Program-made: the position numbers and the translations under genes | From: an uncultured Gemmatimonadota bacterium | GTDB taxonomy: Bacteria; Gemmatimonadota; Gemmatimonadetes; Gemmatimonadales; Gemmatimonadaceae | Direction of reading: 5' to 3' | DNA length: 64,000 bases | NCBI GenBank assembly: GCA_903882745.1 | Contig: CAIRYG010000014.1 | Location: forward strand, 1-64,000 | Part shown: positions 1 to 8,203 of the stretch, piece by piece | Numbering within the stretch: the first letter of the stretch is position 1 | How the letters are laid out: the number at the start of each line of letters is the position of its first letter | Notes under the pieces: generated by a model | Told to the model about the DNA's origin: nothing | The model's database searches: none | The model's input: the letters and a program-made list of their open reading frames with translations, nothing else

Positions 1-108
1 CGCCTCCAGCGCCGCCTCCAGCGCCGCCTCCAGCGCCGCCTCCAGCGCCGCCTCCAGCGCCGCCTCCAGCGCCGCCTCCAGCGCCGCCTCCAGCGCCGCC
101 TCCAGCGC
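1..108. repeat. 12-bp tandem repeat, 9 perfect copies (touches window edge)
   Basis: The unit CGCCTCCAGCGC is repeated nine times without a mismatch and then decays from about position 109. The array starts at base 1, so it probably continues outside the window. It lies inside the dipeptidase gene and, read on the minus strand, encodes Ala-Gly-Gly-Gly repeated in frame. Because 12 is a multiple of 3, gain or loss of units changes only the length of a glycine-rich loop. Confidence 0.97.
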
Positions 109-1075
109 CACCACGACCGCCACCCCCTGCGCGGCCGCCGCCGGCGACACCCGTCGCCTCGGGGAGCCCGTACTCCTTATTGAGCGCCGCAAACGCAGCC
201 GTGCGCTCCGCACTCGGCTTGTCGCACTTCACGTAGCTCGCGAACGCCACGGTCTGCATCACGCCGCCGTTCTTCTTGAGCGCGAGGAGGAGTTCGTCGT
301 CCATGTCGCGGCTGTGGTCGCAGAGCGCGCGCACGCCGGAATGACTCGCAATGACCGGTGCCTTGGAGAGCGCCATCAACTGCAGGTTCGACTGCTTGGA
401 CGGATGCGACACGTCGAGCATGATTCCGTACTTGTTCGCCTCGGCAACCACCTGCTTGCCGAGCGGGGAGAGTCCGTTCCACTTCCAGACACCGTCGGCT
501 TCGCCGGTGTTGCTGTCGGAGAGCTGGCTGTGCCCGTTGTGCGCGAGGGAGAGATAGCGCGCCCCTTGATCGTAGAACCGCTTGACGTTGGTAATGTCCT
601 CGCCGATCCCGTAGCCGTTCTCGACGCCCATCAGGGCGACTTTCTTGCCGCTCTTGATAATGCGGCGGACGTCGGCGGCGGTGTAGGCGATTTCGATGCG
701 GTTCGGCGCCAGCTTTTCGGCGAGCCGATGCACGGCGGCGAACTTCTCCAGGTCGGCGTCGAGCGCCTTTTTGTAGCCGGCTGGCGTGAAGTCTGGGTTT
801 TGCCCGACATAAATCGAGAAGAAAACCGCGTCGAGTCCGCCGTTCTCCATCTTCGGGATATCCACCTGTGAGGTGGTGCCGGTGACGTAGTTCGGGGTGG
901 TGTCGGTCATCGCGCGCGGGGAGAAGTCCACGTGCGTGTCGATCTTAATGACCTTGTTATGGATGGCGCGCGCTTTGGAGACGATGGTGGGGGTATCGTC
1001 TTGCGCGTGGAGCGAGGTCGTGGCGACGGCGCTGATAAGCGCGAGCGCGCCAAGGTGGCGGGGGAACCGAATCAT
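1..1075 (-). CDS. Membrane dipeptidase (peptidase family M19), 3' end outside window
   Basis: Zinc-dependent dipeptidase of the renal dipeptidase/amidohydrolase type, probably exported. Translation from the ATG at 1075 gives a signal peptide (MIRFPRHLGALALISAVA, then SLHAQ) followed by the M19 metal-site motifs in order: IDTHVDF (H-x-D) near residue 39, MGVENGYG (bridging Glu) near residue 142, LSLAHNGHSQ near residue 169, VSHPSKQ near residue 208, and SHSGVRALCDHSR near residue 230. After the conserved NKEYGLPEATG near residue 310 the chain enters a long Gly/Ala tract encoded by the 12-bp repeat, still open at base 1, so the C-terminal part is missing here. The tract sits where family members have a surface loop, so it is probably an insertion and not the end of the enzyme. 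It has no operon partner in the window. Confidence 0.93.
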   Translation of the reverse strand, partial: MIRFPRHLGALALISAVATTSLHAQDDTPTIVSKARAIHNKVIKIDTHVDFSPRAMTDTTPNYVTGTTSQVDIPKMENGGLDAVFFSIYVGQNPDFTPAGYKKALDADLEKFAAVHRLAEKLAPNRIEIAYTAADVRRIIKSGKKVALMGVENGYGIGEDITNVKRFYDQGARYLSLAHNGHSQLSDSNTGEADGVWKWNGLSPLGKQVVAEANKYGIMLDVSHPSKQSNLQLMALSKAPVIASHSGVRALCDHSRDMDDELLLALKKNGGVMQTVAFASYVKCDKPSAERTAAFAALNKEYGLPEATGVAGGGRAGGGGRGGAGGGAGGGAGGGAGGGAGGGAGGGAGGGAGGGAGG

Positions 1076-1184
1076 GGAATCCTCGTGAGGGTAGCGACTC
1101 CAACGTTACGCAAATTTGTTCGGGTTCGCTCGTCTCGGGCCTCGGGCGGCTTCGGCTCTCAGTTGTTCCAACCGCGCAGCGCAG

Positions 1185-2204
1185 CTACCGTGCCGCGCGC
1201 TGGCGACGCAGTTCCTTGAACGGGATCATGCGGCGCGCCTGCTCGTCCCACAGCGCCAATCGCAGCGCCTTCACGCCGTCAAGCAACGTGATCTGATGCG
1301 CCAGATTGAACACCGGATTCTCGTTGTGCACCTTCTGTAACCGATAGTTCGGGATACGCGGGCCGAGATGATGCACATGATGCAGGCCGATGTTGCCCGT
1401 GAACCACTGCAGCACCGGGTTGAGCCGGAGATACGAGCTCCCGGTGATCGCCGCCGTGGCATAGTCCCACTCCTCGTGCTCAGCCCAGTAGGCCGCTTCG
1501 AATTGATGCTGTACATAGAAGAGCCATACGCCTGACGCCGACGCCAGATAGTACGCCGGCAGATACACGAGGAGCACCGCCTTGTAGCCCACGGTCAGCG
1601 CAAAGAGCGCGACCAGCGAGGCAATCGCGATATTCGTCAGCCACACATTGATGAACTGCCGGCTTCCGGTGGCCAGGTCGAACTTGAACTTGAGGCGTTG
1701 CAACACAATCATCTGCAGCGGTCCGAGGCCAAGCAGCACGATCGGGCTACGGAACAGACGATACGTGAACTTCCCCCACGCCGAGCGTGCTTCGTACTCC
1801 TCGACCGTCAGTGTGGCGATGTCCCCGTAGCCGCGGCGATCCAAGTCCCCCGACGAGGCGTGGTGCAGCGCATGGTCGCGGCGCCACTGATGGAACGGGG
1901 TCAGTGTCAGCACGCCCGTCACGAACCCCACCGTGTCGTTCACCTTGGGCCAGGGCAAAAAGGAGCCGTGGGCGCAGTCGTGCATGATGATGAAGGTGCG
2001 GATAATCAGCCCGGCGGTCGGCAGCGCGAGCCCGATGGTCAGCCAGAGGTTCCGGTCGAGCGACCAGTGCATCAGCGTCAGCGAGAGCACGAGCAGGGTG
2101 AGTGTCGACCCCAACTGCCACAGGCTCCGGAGGGCGTCACCGCCCTGATACTTGCTGACAACGCCCTTCCATTCAGAGGGCGGGATTTGCTTTGGTGTGG
2201 TCAT
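1185..2204 (-). CDS. Fatty acid desaturase family protein
   Basis: Membrane di-iron desaturase of 339 residues that would insert a double bond into acyl chains of membrane lipids. The three histidine boxes are complete: HDCAHGSF near residue 95, HALHHAS near residue 131 and LHHVHHLGP near residue 289. Four or so hydrophobic segments surround them (residues 35-50, 55-75, 165-185, 195-225), the standard layout of acyl-lipid desaturases of the omega-6/DesA type. The start is ATG at 2204. Only 17 bp separate it from the divergent SET gene, so its promoter must lie within that neighbour's coding sequence. Which carbon is desaturated cannot be read from the sequence. Confidence 0.9.
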   Translation of the reverse strand: MTTPKQIPPSEWKGVVSKYQGGDALRSLWQLGSTLTLLVLSLTLMHWSLDRNLWLTIGLALPTAGLIIRTFIIMHDCAHGSFLPWPKVNDTVGFVTGVLTLTPFHQWRRDHALHHASSGDLDRRGYGDIATLTVEEYEARSAWGKFTYRLFRSPIVLLGLGPLQMIVLQRLKFKFDLATGSRQFINVWLTNIAIASLVALFALTVGYKAVLLVYLPAYYLASASGVWLFYVQHQFEAAYWAEHEEWDYATAAITGSSYLRLNPVLQWFTGNIGLHHVHHLGPRIPNYRLQKVHNENPVFNLAHQITLLDGVKALRLALWDEQARRMIPFKELRRQRAAR

Positions 2205-2221
2205 AAGGAGAAAATAACTCC

Positions 2222-2671
2222 ATGTATTGGTGCTGCGTAGAAATCAAAGCCTCCCCCATGCAGGGGTTCGGGGCCTTTGCTCAAGCGGGGATCCCCGAAG
2301 GGGCCCGTCTGATCGAGTATGCGGGGGAGCGACTCACGCCGGCGCAGGCGGAGGCGCGCTATCCCGACGATGATGCGGCGCGCCATCATACCTTCCTGTT
2401 CGCGATTGACGACGATGTGGTGATCGACGCGGCCGTAAACGGCAATGATGCACGGTGGATCAACCACTCGTGCGATCCCAACTGCGATGCGGTGATCGAG
2501 GACGGTCGTATCTGGATTGAGACGATCCGCGAGATCGAGCCGGGTGAGGAACTCGCCTACGACTACGCGTACATGCTGGAGGAGCGGCACACCCCAGCCG
2601 CCAAGAAGCGCTTCCCCTGCCACTGTGGTGCCGCCACCTGCCGCGGCACCATTCTCGCGAAGAAACGCTGA
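2222..2671 (+). CDS. SET domain-containing protein (putative lysine methyltransferase)
   Basis: Small stand-alone SET protein of 149 residues, with the compact SET plus post-SET architecture of eukaryotic-like protein lysine methyltransferases. Visible motifs are GFGAFA near residue 15 (SAM contact region), WINHSCDPNC near residue 80 (the pseudoknot NHS-C motif), the catalytic-tyrosine region LAYDYAY near residue 115, and a zinc-binding post-SET cluster CHCG....C near residues 137-143. An AAGGAG ribosome site at 2205-2210 sits 11 nt before the ATG. Bacterial homologues methylate unknown or varied targets, such as chromatin-like proteins and ribosomal proteins. The substrate here is unknown. 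The gene diverges from the desaturase and converges with the FKBP gene. Confidence 0.9.
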   Translation: MYWCCVEIKASPMQGFGAFAQAGIPEGARLIEYAGERLTPAQAEARYPDDDAARHHTFLFAIDDDVVIDAAVNGNDARWINHSCDPNCDAVIEDGRIWIETIREIEPGEELAYDYAYMLEERHTPAAKKRFPCHCGAATCRGTILAKKR

Positions 2672-2681
2672 GCGCTGCGTC

Positions 2682-3149
2682 CTACGGGATGCTGACGAGG
2701 TTCACGGTGAACACCATCACGGCGTTCCCGGGCACGGAGCCTCTGCCGCTCTGGCCATAGCCGAGCGCCGGAGGAATCAGCAGGCTGCGGCGTCCGCCGA
2801 CGCGCATGCCTTTGACGCCCAGGTCCCACCCCTGCACGACTTCGCCGCGACCGAGGGTGAACTGGAGCGCGGAGGTGGCGGTGGTGTTGGAATCGAACAC
2901 CACGCCGTTCTTCAGGTAGCCGGTGTAGCGCACGGAGAGCTTGAGTCCCGTGTCGGCCACGGCGCCTGTCCCGACGGTCACGTCGCGGTAATAGAGCCCA
3001 TCGGCCGTCGACGTGTAGTTCGCGAGGTTGATCCCCAGCGACGAGACGAAGGTTGTATTGGCGACCGTGACGGGGGCGACCACGCTGTGATCGCAGGCAG
3101 CGATCACGGCAACGGCGAAGAGGGCGAGCAGAGCGAAAGAACGGCGCAT
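2682..3149 (-). CDS. FKBP-type peptidyl-prolyl cis-trans isomerase lipoprotein
   Basis: Predicted lipid-anchored prolyl isomerase of 155 residues acting on proteins outside the cytoplasm. The N-terminus MRRSFALLALFAVAVIAAC is a classical lipoprotein signal with Cys at the lipobox. After a ~50-residue spacer comes a complete FKBP domain: SVRYTGYLKNGVVFDS near residue 80, the VVQGWDLGVKGMRVGGRR core near residue 107, and IPPALGYGQSG with the final VFTVNLVSI strand. I chose ATG 3149 because it gives the cleanest signal peptide. ATG 3158 (adding MLS) is an in-frame alternative. A hairpin directly upstream (3160-3185) could influence initiation. It follows dnaE2 on the same strand but is probably independent. 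Confidence 0.9.
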   Translation of the reverse strand: MRRSFALLALFAVAVIAACDHSVVAPVTVANTTFVSSLGINLANYTSTADGLYYRDVTVGTGAVADTGLKLSVRYTGYLKNGVVFDSNTTATSALQFTLGRGEVVQGWDLGVKGMRVGGRRSLLIPPALGYGQSGRGSVPGNAVMVFTVNLVSIP

Positions 3150-3159
3150 GGAGAGCATG

Positions 3160-3185
3160 TTAGGGGTTACACCTGCTACCCCTAA
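3160..3185 (-). promoter_or_regulatory. Hairpin immediately 5' of the FKBP lipoprotein start
   Basis: The inverted repeat TTAGGGGT-N10-ACCCCTAA has 8-bp perfect arms at 3160-3167 and 3178-3185. In the transcript it would fold right next to the start codon and sequester the only purine-rich (AGGGG) stretch. It could act as a translation-limiting hairpin or a protein operator. Function is inference. Confidence 0.5.
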
Positions 3186-3236
3186 GGCTACCATAAGATG
3201 CGGGTTCGGGGTACCCTCGCCCCGGGATCTGGCCCC

Positions 3237-3272
3237 GTCGCCGCCCCCGTCGCCGCCCCCGTCGCCGCCCCC
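3237..3272. repeat. 12-bp tandem repeat, 3 perfect copies
   Basis: GTCGCCGCCCCC is repeated three times without mismatch in the short gap between dnaE2 (stop at 3278) and the FKBP gene. It is non-coding in my annotation. It has the same 12-bp period as five other arrays in this window. Confidence 0.93.
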
Positions 3273-3277
3273 GCCGC

Positions 3278-6200
3278 TCACCGGAAGTCGTGGCTCCGCA
3301 CATGTTCGGCGCCCGCGCCGTCGCCGAGCGCCAGGAACTCCTCGGCTTTGAGATTCACCACCCGCTGTTCGATTTGTAGCATGCCGCGCACGAGCAGCAA
3401 CGGGGTGCGCGAGATGAGCAATGCCTGCTGCTCGAAGCGCTGCGGGGTGATCACGATATTGATCATCCCGGTTTCGTCCTCGAGGGTGAGGAAGACAAAT
3501 CCCTTGGCGGTGCCGGGGCGCTGCCGGCAGATCACGAGGCCGGCGACTCCAATGCGGGCACCGTCCTTTTGTTGCGCGACTTCGCGCGCGGTAAGGATGC
3601 CGTTGGGGGCGAGCAGCGCGCGCAGGTGGTGCATGGGATGCCCGTTCAGCGAGAGCCCAGTGAGTCGATAATCGGCTTCCGTGAGCGCTGGCGCTGAGAG
3701 CGGGGGGAGGGTGTTCGGCACGGGCCGCTCGGGGAAGAGTGGCAGCGCGTTGGGGTCGATTTTTGCGGCTTCGAGCACGCGCCACAAGGCCACGCGCCGT
3801 CGGCGATGCGGGGTCTCCTCGCGTACGAACGGATCCAGCGCTCCACTTTCGGCTACGAAGCGCAGGGCGCGCTGGTCGAGGCCGCTGCGGTGCACGAGAT
3901 CCTGAATGCTCGTGAACGGCCCCTCGGCGAGCGCAACCTCGAGTTTCCCGCGTGCTTTGCTGCCGAGTCCGCGAATGCTGCGGAGTCCCAGTCGGACGCC
4001 TGCGGCGTCCTGCGGCCGCTTCTCTAGGACGGGAGTCTCACCCTCGACCGAGACCGCCGGAGCCACCGCACGCCGCACGGTGATCACGCCGTCGTGCGGT
4101 TCGACCACGGTCCCGTCCGGACACTCGAGCGTGTGGTCCCACACCGACCGTGTCGCGTCCACAGGGAGCACACGCACGCCATGGCGCCGCGCGTCTTCGA
4201 TGAGTGTTCCCACCGAGTAGAACCCCATCGGCTGTGCGTTCAACATGGCGCACAGAAAATCGGCGGCGTAATAGTGCCGCAGGTACGCACTGGCATACAC
4301 AATCAGCGCGAAGCTTGCGGCGTGGCTCTCGGGAAATCCGTAGTCGGCAAAGGCGTTGATCTGGTTGTAGATGCGCTGCGCGATGTCGGGAGGGATTCCG
4401 TTCTTCTCCATGCCACGGATCATTTTTTCACAGATGGAGGCCATGCGCTCGCGGCTACGCTTGTGCCCCATCGCTTTGCGCAGGAGATCGGCCTCGCCGG
4501 GGGTGAAACCCGCGGCGGCGATTGCAACCTGCATGCCCTGCTCCTGAAAGAGCGGGACGCCGAGTGTGCGCTTGAGGATTGGTTCGAGCGACGGGTGCGG
4601 GTAGGTGATGGCTTCTTCGCCGTTTTTGCGCCGCAGATACGGATGCACCATGTCGCCCTGGATGGGGCCGGGGCGGATGAGCGCAACCTCGACCACGAGA
4701 TCGTAGAAGCAGCGGGGCTTCAAGCGGGGCAAGGTGTTCATCTGCGCGCGGCTCTCGACCTGGAATACGCCAACGGTATCGGCACGACAGAGGTCGTCGT
4801 ACACCGACTGATCCTGCATGTCGAGTTGCCCGAGGTCGATCGACACCCCGCGCGTGGCGCGGATGTACTTGAGGCAGTCCTGCAGCACGGTGAGCATGCC
4901 GAGTCCGAGGAGGTCGATTTTGACGAGCCCCATGGGGTCGAGGTCGTCCTTCTCCCACTGGATGACGGTGCGAGCGTCCATCGCGGCGGGTTCAATGGGG
5001 ACGACGGTGCTGAGGGGTTCGTGCGTGAGCACAAACCCACCGACGTGAATTCCGCGATGGCGCGGCGCTTGATGCAGCCCGAGGACGATGTCGGCGAGTG
5101 TGCGGACGCGTCGGTCGTTGGGGTCGAGTCCGGCGCGTTCCAGCATGGAGTTCGCGCTCTGGCCGTTCGCGCTCGGGCTCCCTGGCCGGGCGTGGCCCTC
5201 GTCTACACGCAGCGCCTCAGCTGTGGATTTCGCCGAGGAGCGATCGCTGGACATCGCGATCGCTTCGGCTTGTTGGGGCGAGAAGCCGAGCACGCGCGCG
5301 GCGTCGCGCACGGAGCTGCGGCCGCGCCAGGTGATGTGCTCGCACACCATCGCGGCGTGCTCGCGGCCGTAGCGGTCGTACACGTACTGCAACACCTTCT
5401 CGCGATCGCGATGCGCGAAGTCGATGTCGATGTCGGGGGGCTCTGTGCGCTCTTCGCTGAGAAAGCGCTCAAAGAGCAACTCGAGTTTGATAGGGTCCAC
5501 GGCGGTGATGCCGAGCACGTAGCACACGGCGCTGTTGGCGGCGGAGCCACGGCCTTGGCAGAGCACCCCTTCGCGGCGCGCAAAGCGGACGATGTCCCAC
5601 ACAATCAGGAAGTAGCCCGCGAGCCCGAGCTTGCTGATGAGTGCGAGCTCGTGCGCGATCTGCGCGTCGTGCCGCGCGGTGCGACGCCATCCCCAGCGTT
5701 CGTGAACGCCCTGCTCGACCAACTGCGCGAGATACGCATCGTCCGTGATGCCGTCAGGGAGCGGAAAGCGGGGGAGGGTCGGTTTCACGTCGGCCAATCG
5801 AAAGGCGCAGCGTTCGGCGATCGCGAGCGACTGTGTGAGCCCTTGCTCGTGTCCCTGCCAGCGGCGCGCCATCTGCGCGTGGCCTTTGAGATACCACTCA
5901 CCGTTGGGGCGGAGGGCGGTCCCCATTTCGTCGAGTGTGGCGCCGTGCTTGAGAGCACAGAGCACGTCGTGGGCGAGCCGGCCGGTGGGTTCGGCGTAGT
6001 GCACATCGTTGGTGACCACCCAGGGCACGTCGAGCGCACGCGCGATGGCAATCAGCTCGCGCACGGTGCTGCGCTCGTCGGGGAGGGCGTGGTCCCAGCA
6101 CTCGATTGCAACGCGGCGATCAAAGATGTCGAGCAAGGTGGCGGTGGCTTCGCAGGCGGCGTCACTCTCACCGCGCGCGACGAGCGTCGGCACCCAGCCG

Positions 6201-6607
6201 CGCGGACATCCCGTGAGGGCGAAGACACCGGCGCTGTGCGCGGCGAGCACGTCGAGCGAGACGCGTGGTCGCCCGCGCCATTGGTCGAGCCGCGCGCGGG
6301 TGATGAGGGTGCTGAGATTGCCGTACCCCTCGCGCGTTTCTGCGAGGAGCACGAGATGAGTATTCGGGAGCTTGGCCGCGGGGACGTCGACGGGGACGTC
6401 GACGGTGAGTTCTACACCGATGATCCCCCCGATACCGGCAGTGGCCGCGCTGGTCGCGAATCGCACGGCGCCGCCGAGGTCGTCGTGATCGGTGAGTGCG
6501 AGCGCGGGCATCCCAAGTGCGACCGCGCGCGCCACCAGTTGCTCGGGTTGCGCGGCGCCGTCGAGCAGGGAGAACACCGAGTGACAGTGGAGTTCGACGT
6601 AGCTCAC
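3278..6607 (-). CDS. dnaE2: Error-prone DNA polymerase, C-family
   Basis: Catalytic subunit of the ImuA-ImuB-DnaE2 mutasome, which performs mutagenic translesion synthesis after DNA damage. It has 1109 residues, the normal DnaE2 size. The N-terminal PHP domain starts with ELHCHSVFSLLDG and LTDHDDLGG. The C-family palm carries GRGSAANSAVCY and the catalytic PPDIDIDFAHR (Asp-x-Asp) near residue 400. FQEQGMQVA and GFPESHAASFALIVY mark the fingers and DnaE2-type region, and the OB domain ends the chain. A ~40-residue Ser/Ala-rich insertion follows the SDRSSAKS segment near residue 455. The start is GTG 6607. It is on the same strand as imuA-imuB but separated from them by a membrane-protein gene on the opposite strand, so the cassette is split. 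SOS control is expected from the family, but I see no certain operator at this start. Confidence 0.95.
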   Translation of the reverse strand: MSYVELHCHSVFSLLDGAAQPEQLVARAVALGMPALALTDHDDLGGAVRFATSAATAGIGGIIGVELTVDVPVDVPAAKLPNTHLVLLAETREGYGNLSTLITRARLDQWRGRPRVSLDVLAAHSAGVFALTGCPRGWVPTLVARGESDAACEATATLLDIFDRRVAIECWDHALPDERSTVRELIAIARALDVPWVVTNDVHYAEPTGRLAHDVLCALKHGATLDEMGTALRPNGEWYLKGHAQMARRWQGHEQGLTQSLAIAERCAFRLADVKPTLPRFPLPDGITDDAYLAQLVEQGVHERWGWRRTARHDAQIAHELALISKLGLAGYFLIVWDIVRFARREGVLCQGRGSAANSAVCYVLGITAVDPIKLELLFERFLSEERTEPPDIDIDFAHRDREKVLQYVYDRYGREHAAMVCEHITWRGRSSVRDAARVLGFSPQQAEAIAMSSDRSSAKSTAEALRVDEGHARPGSPSANGQSANSMLERAGLDPNDRRVRTLADIVLGLHQAPRHRGIHVGGFVLTHEPLSTVVPIEPAAMDARTVIQWEKDDLDPMGLVKIDLLGLGMLTVLQDCLKYIRATRGVSIDLGQLDMQDQSVYDDLCRADTVGVFQVESRAQMNTLPRLKPRCFYDLVVEVALIRPGPIQGDMVHPYLRRKNGEEAITYPHPSLEPILKRTLGVPLFQEQGMQVAIAAAGFTPGEADLLRKAMGHKRSRERMASICEKMIRGMEKNGIPPDIAQRIYNQINAFADYGFPESHAASFALIVYASAYLRHYYAADFLCAMLNAQPMGFYSVGTLIEDARRHGVRVLPVDATRSVWDHTLECPDGTVVEPHDGVITVRRAVAPAVSVEGETPVLEKRPQDAAGVRLGLRSIRGLGSKARGKLEVALAEGPFTSIQDLVHRSGLDQRALRFVAESGALDPFVREETPHRRRRVALWRVLEAAKIDPNALPLFPERPVPNTLPPLSAPALTEADYRLTGLSLNGHPMHHLRALLAPNGILTAREVAQQKDGARIGVAGLVICRQRPGTAKGFVFLTLEDETGMINIVITPQRFEQQALLISRTPLLLVRGMLQIEQRVVNLKAEEFLALGDGAGAEHVRSHDFR

Positions 6608-6651
6608 AATCTGCCCGTGCGATGTTCGCGTTGCGTCTCTATCTTCCGGTC

Positions 6652-8181
6652 ATGGATGTCCGTGCTCCCTCGCCCTTCCGCGATCCGCGTACCCGCGCGG
6701 TAGCTGCCGTGGCCGCACTCGTGGCGGGATTCGGTACCTGGTGGCTCACCGCGCCACCGGGCGCGCTCGGACTGCAGCCGGATTCGTTCGCCTATCTCAG
6801 CGGCGGCTGGTTTCTTGCGCACGGTGAGGGACTCCGCGTGCCGCTGCAGAGTTGGGCGAGTGCCGACACCACGCGCCTCTGGGTGTGGGAACCCCCGGGA
6901 TTCTCTGCCGCGATTGCTGGCGGTGTGCGCACGGGATTGAGCGCGATCGACGCCACACGCGTGGTGCAGGCGCTCTCGGCGGCGGTCACCGCGTTTTTTG
7001 CGGCAGGCACAGCGGCCTTGCTCCCCGGTGCTGTGGGGGGCACAGCGGCCGCGGTGCTCGCCTCGCTCTTGCTGCTGTGTAGCCCCTTCTTTTGGGAGCT
7101 GCACATTCAGGCGCTGAGCGAGCCGCTCTTCTTGGCGTTTTTTGCGCTCTGGGCATACCGCTCGGTGCGCACACACGACGGGGACTGGCGACTCGCGACG
7201 GTGCTCGCGGCATTGCCCGTTGTGCGATGGATTGGACTGGGGATCATTCCCGCCACGGCGTGGAACGCGTGGCGTGGCCGCACCACCCTGCGGGTGGTGC
7301 TCCCGGCGGTGTTCGTGGTTATGCTGTGGCTGTTGTTTCTCCCCGCTGCGCTCGCGGGTCGTGCGCAACATCTGCACTGGATCGGCGAGAACCTGGCGCA
7401 CATGCCGCGCGATCTGGCCATCACACTGATTCATGTGGCGGTGCCGGTGCGCATTCCGGCGCGCTCGTTTTTCGGCGTCGTGGCGTGGTTGCTCGTGGCG
7501 CTCCTCTGGTGGCGTGTGCTGCGTGTGGATCCCGACGGCACACGCTGGCGCTTTACCCGACTCGCGATAGGCGCGGCGGGGCTGGCCCTCATTTTGATTC
7601 CCACGTCGCTCCTGCTCGATGCGAGCGTGCGCTTCGACGAACAGCGACATGTGGTCCCGGGACTGCTCCTGGCGATGGTGGGAATCGCCGGCGCGATTGC
7701 GCTTGCCTGGCAGCGCACCGGCGAGTGGATGCGTCGCACGTTCATTGCCTGCGCCGTGGTGTGGAGCGGAGCGGGGATCTACGCGACCGCCGAACTCGCG
7801 CGCGATGTGCGTCGGGCACCGCTCTTTCTTGCCGCCCCCCAGTGGCGTGACGCGGAAGTGGTGCGTTGGGTGCGTGCGCAGGGCAGTGGCTCCAGCGCGC
7901 ACTCCCTGTACACCAATCAGCCGTGGGCTCTCTGGTTCCACGCCGACCGGGTGGCGCGCATCGTGTGTGCGGATGCCGTGGACCGCACACTGCACACGGG
8001 GTGCCCCGTCGAGTCGGTAGACCCCGTGGCGCTGCGTGAGACACTCGCGCGCCGCGAGGGCTATCTGGTGGATGTCACGGTGCCGTGGCCCGGCGTGCTG
8101 AGTGTGGAGCCGCTTGCGCAACGCGCGGGGCTCGTGCTCGTGGCACGGTTCCCCGATGGGAGTGTGTGGCGCGCGCCGTGA
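6652..8181 (+). CDS. Polytopic membrane protein, GT-C glycosyltransferase-like (paralogue 1)
   Basis: Integral membrane protein of about 509 residues with 10-12 hydrophobic segments and a ~100-residue soluble C-terminal tail. It has the look of a GT-C (PMT/ArnT-like) lipid-linked sugar transferase: an early loop with Asp before Tyr (LQPDSFAYL) and ALSEPLFLAFFALWAY in the middle. No catalytic assignment is certain. It is clearly paralogous to the protein at 10639-12180. Shared anchors are LTxPPG, PDxxxYL, GLRxP, DTT, PPGFSxAIAxG, LSEPLFLA, LYTNxPxxxWFH and the terminal F-x-DG-x-VW-x-AP. The gene lies on the plus strand between dnaE2 and imuB. ATG 6622 (adding ten residues) is an alternative start. 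Neither candidate has a good ribosome site, and the start is only 44 bp from the divergent dnaE2 start. Confidence 0.8.
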   Translation: MDVRAPSPFRDPRTRAVAAVAALVAGFGTWWLTAPPGALGLQPDSFAYLSGGWFLAHGEGLRVPLQSWASADTTRLWVWEPPGFSAAIAGGVRTGLSAIDATRVVQALSAAVTAFFAAGTAALLPGAVGGTAAAVLASLLLLCSPFFWELHIQALSEPLFLAFFALWAYRSVRTHDGDWRLATVLAALPVVRWIGLGIIPATAWNAWRGRTTLRVVLPAVFVVMLWLLFLPAALAGRAQHLHWIGENLAHMPRDLAITLIHVAVPVRIPARSFFGVVAWLLVALLWWRVLRVDPDGTRWRFTRLAIGAAGLALILIPTSLLLDASVRFDEQRHVVPGLLLAMVGIAGAIALAWQRTGEWMRRTFIACAVVWSGAGIYATAELARDVRRAPLFLAAPQWRDAEVVRWVRAQGSGSSAHSLYTNQPWALWFHADRVARIVCADAVDRTLHTGCPVESVDPVALRETLARREGYLVDVTVPWPGVLSVEPLAQRAGLVLVARFPDGSVWRAP

Positions 8182-8203
8182 AATACGAAGTGCAACGCGC
8201 GAC

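Noticed and set aside
1-117. CRISPR-like array at the window start
   Set aside because: Units are contiguous 12-mers with no spacers and lie in frame inside a dipeptidase gene.
3150-3785. Longer FKBP start giving a 367-residue protein
   Set aside because: The extension overlaps dnaE2 and is Arg-rich, and the lipoprotein signal at 3149 is a far better start.
4094-6703. 869-codon open frame on the plus strand opposite dnaE2
   Set aside because: It is fully antisense to a conserved polymerase and has the Arg/Gly/Ala-rich composition of a shadow frame in GC-rich DNA.
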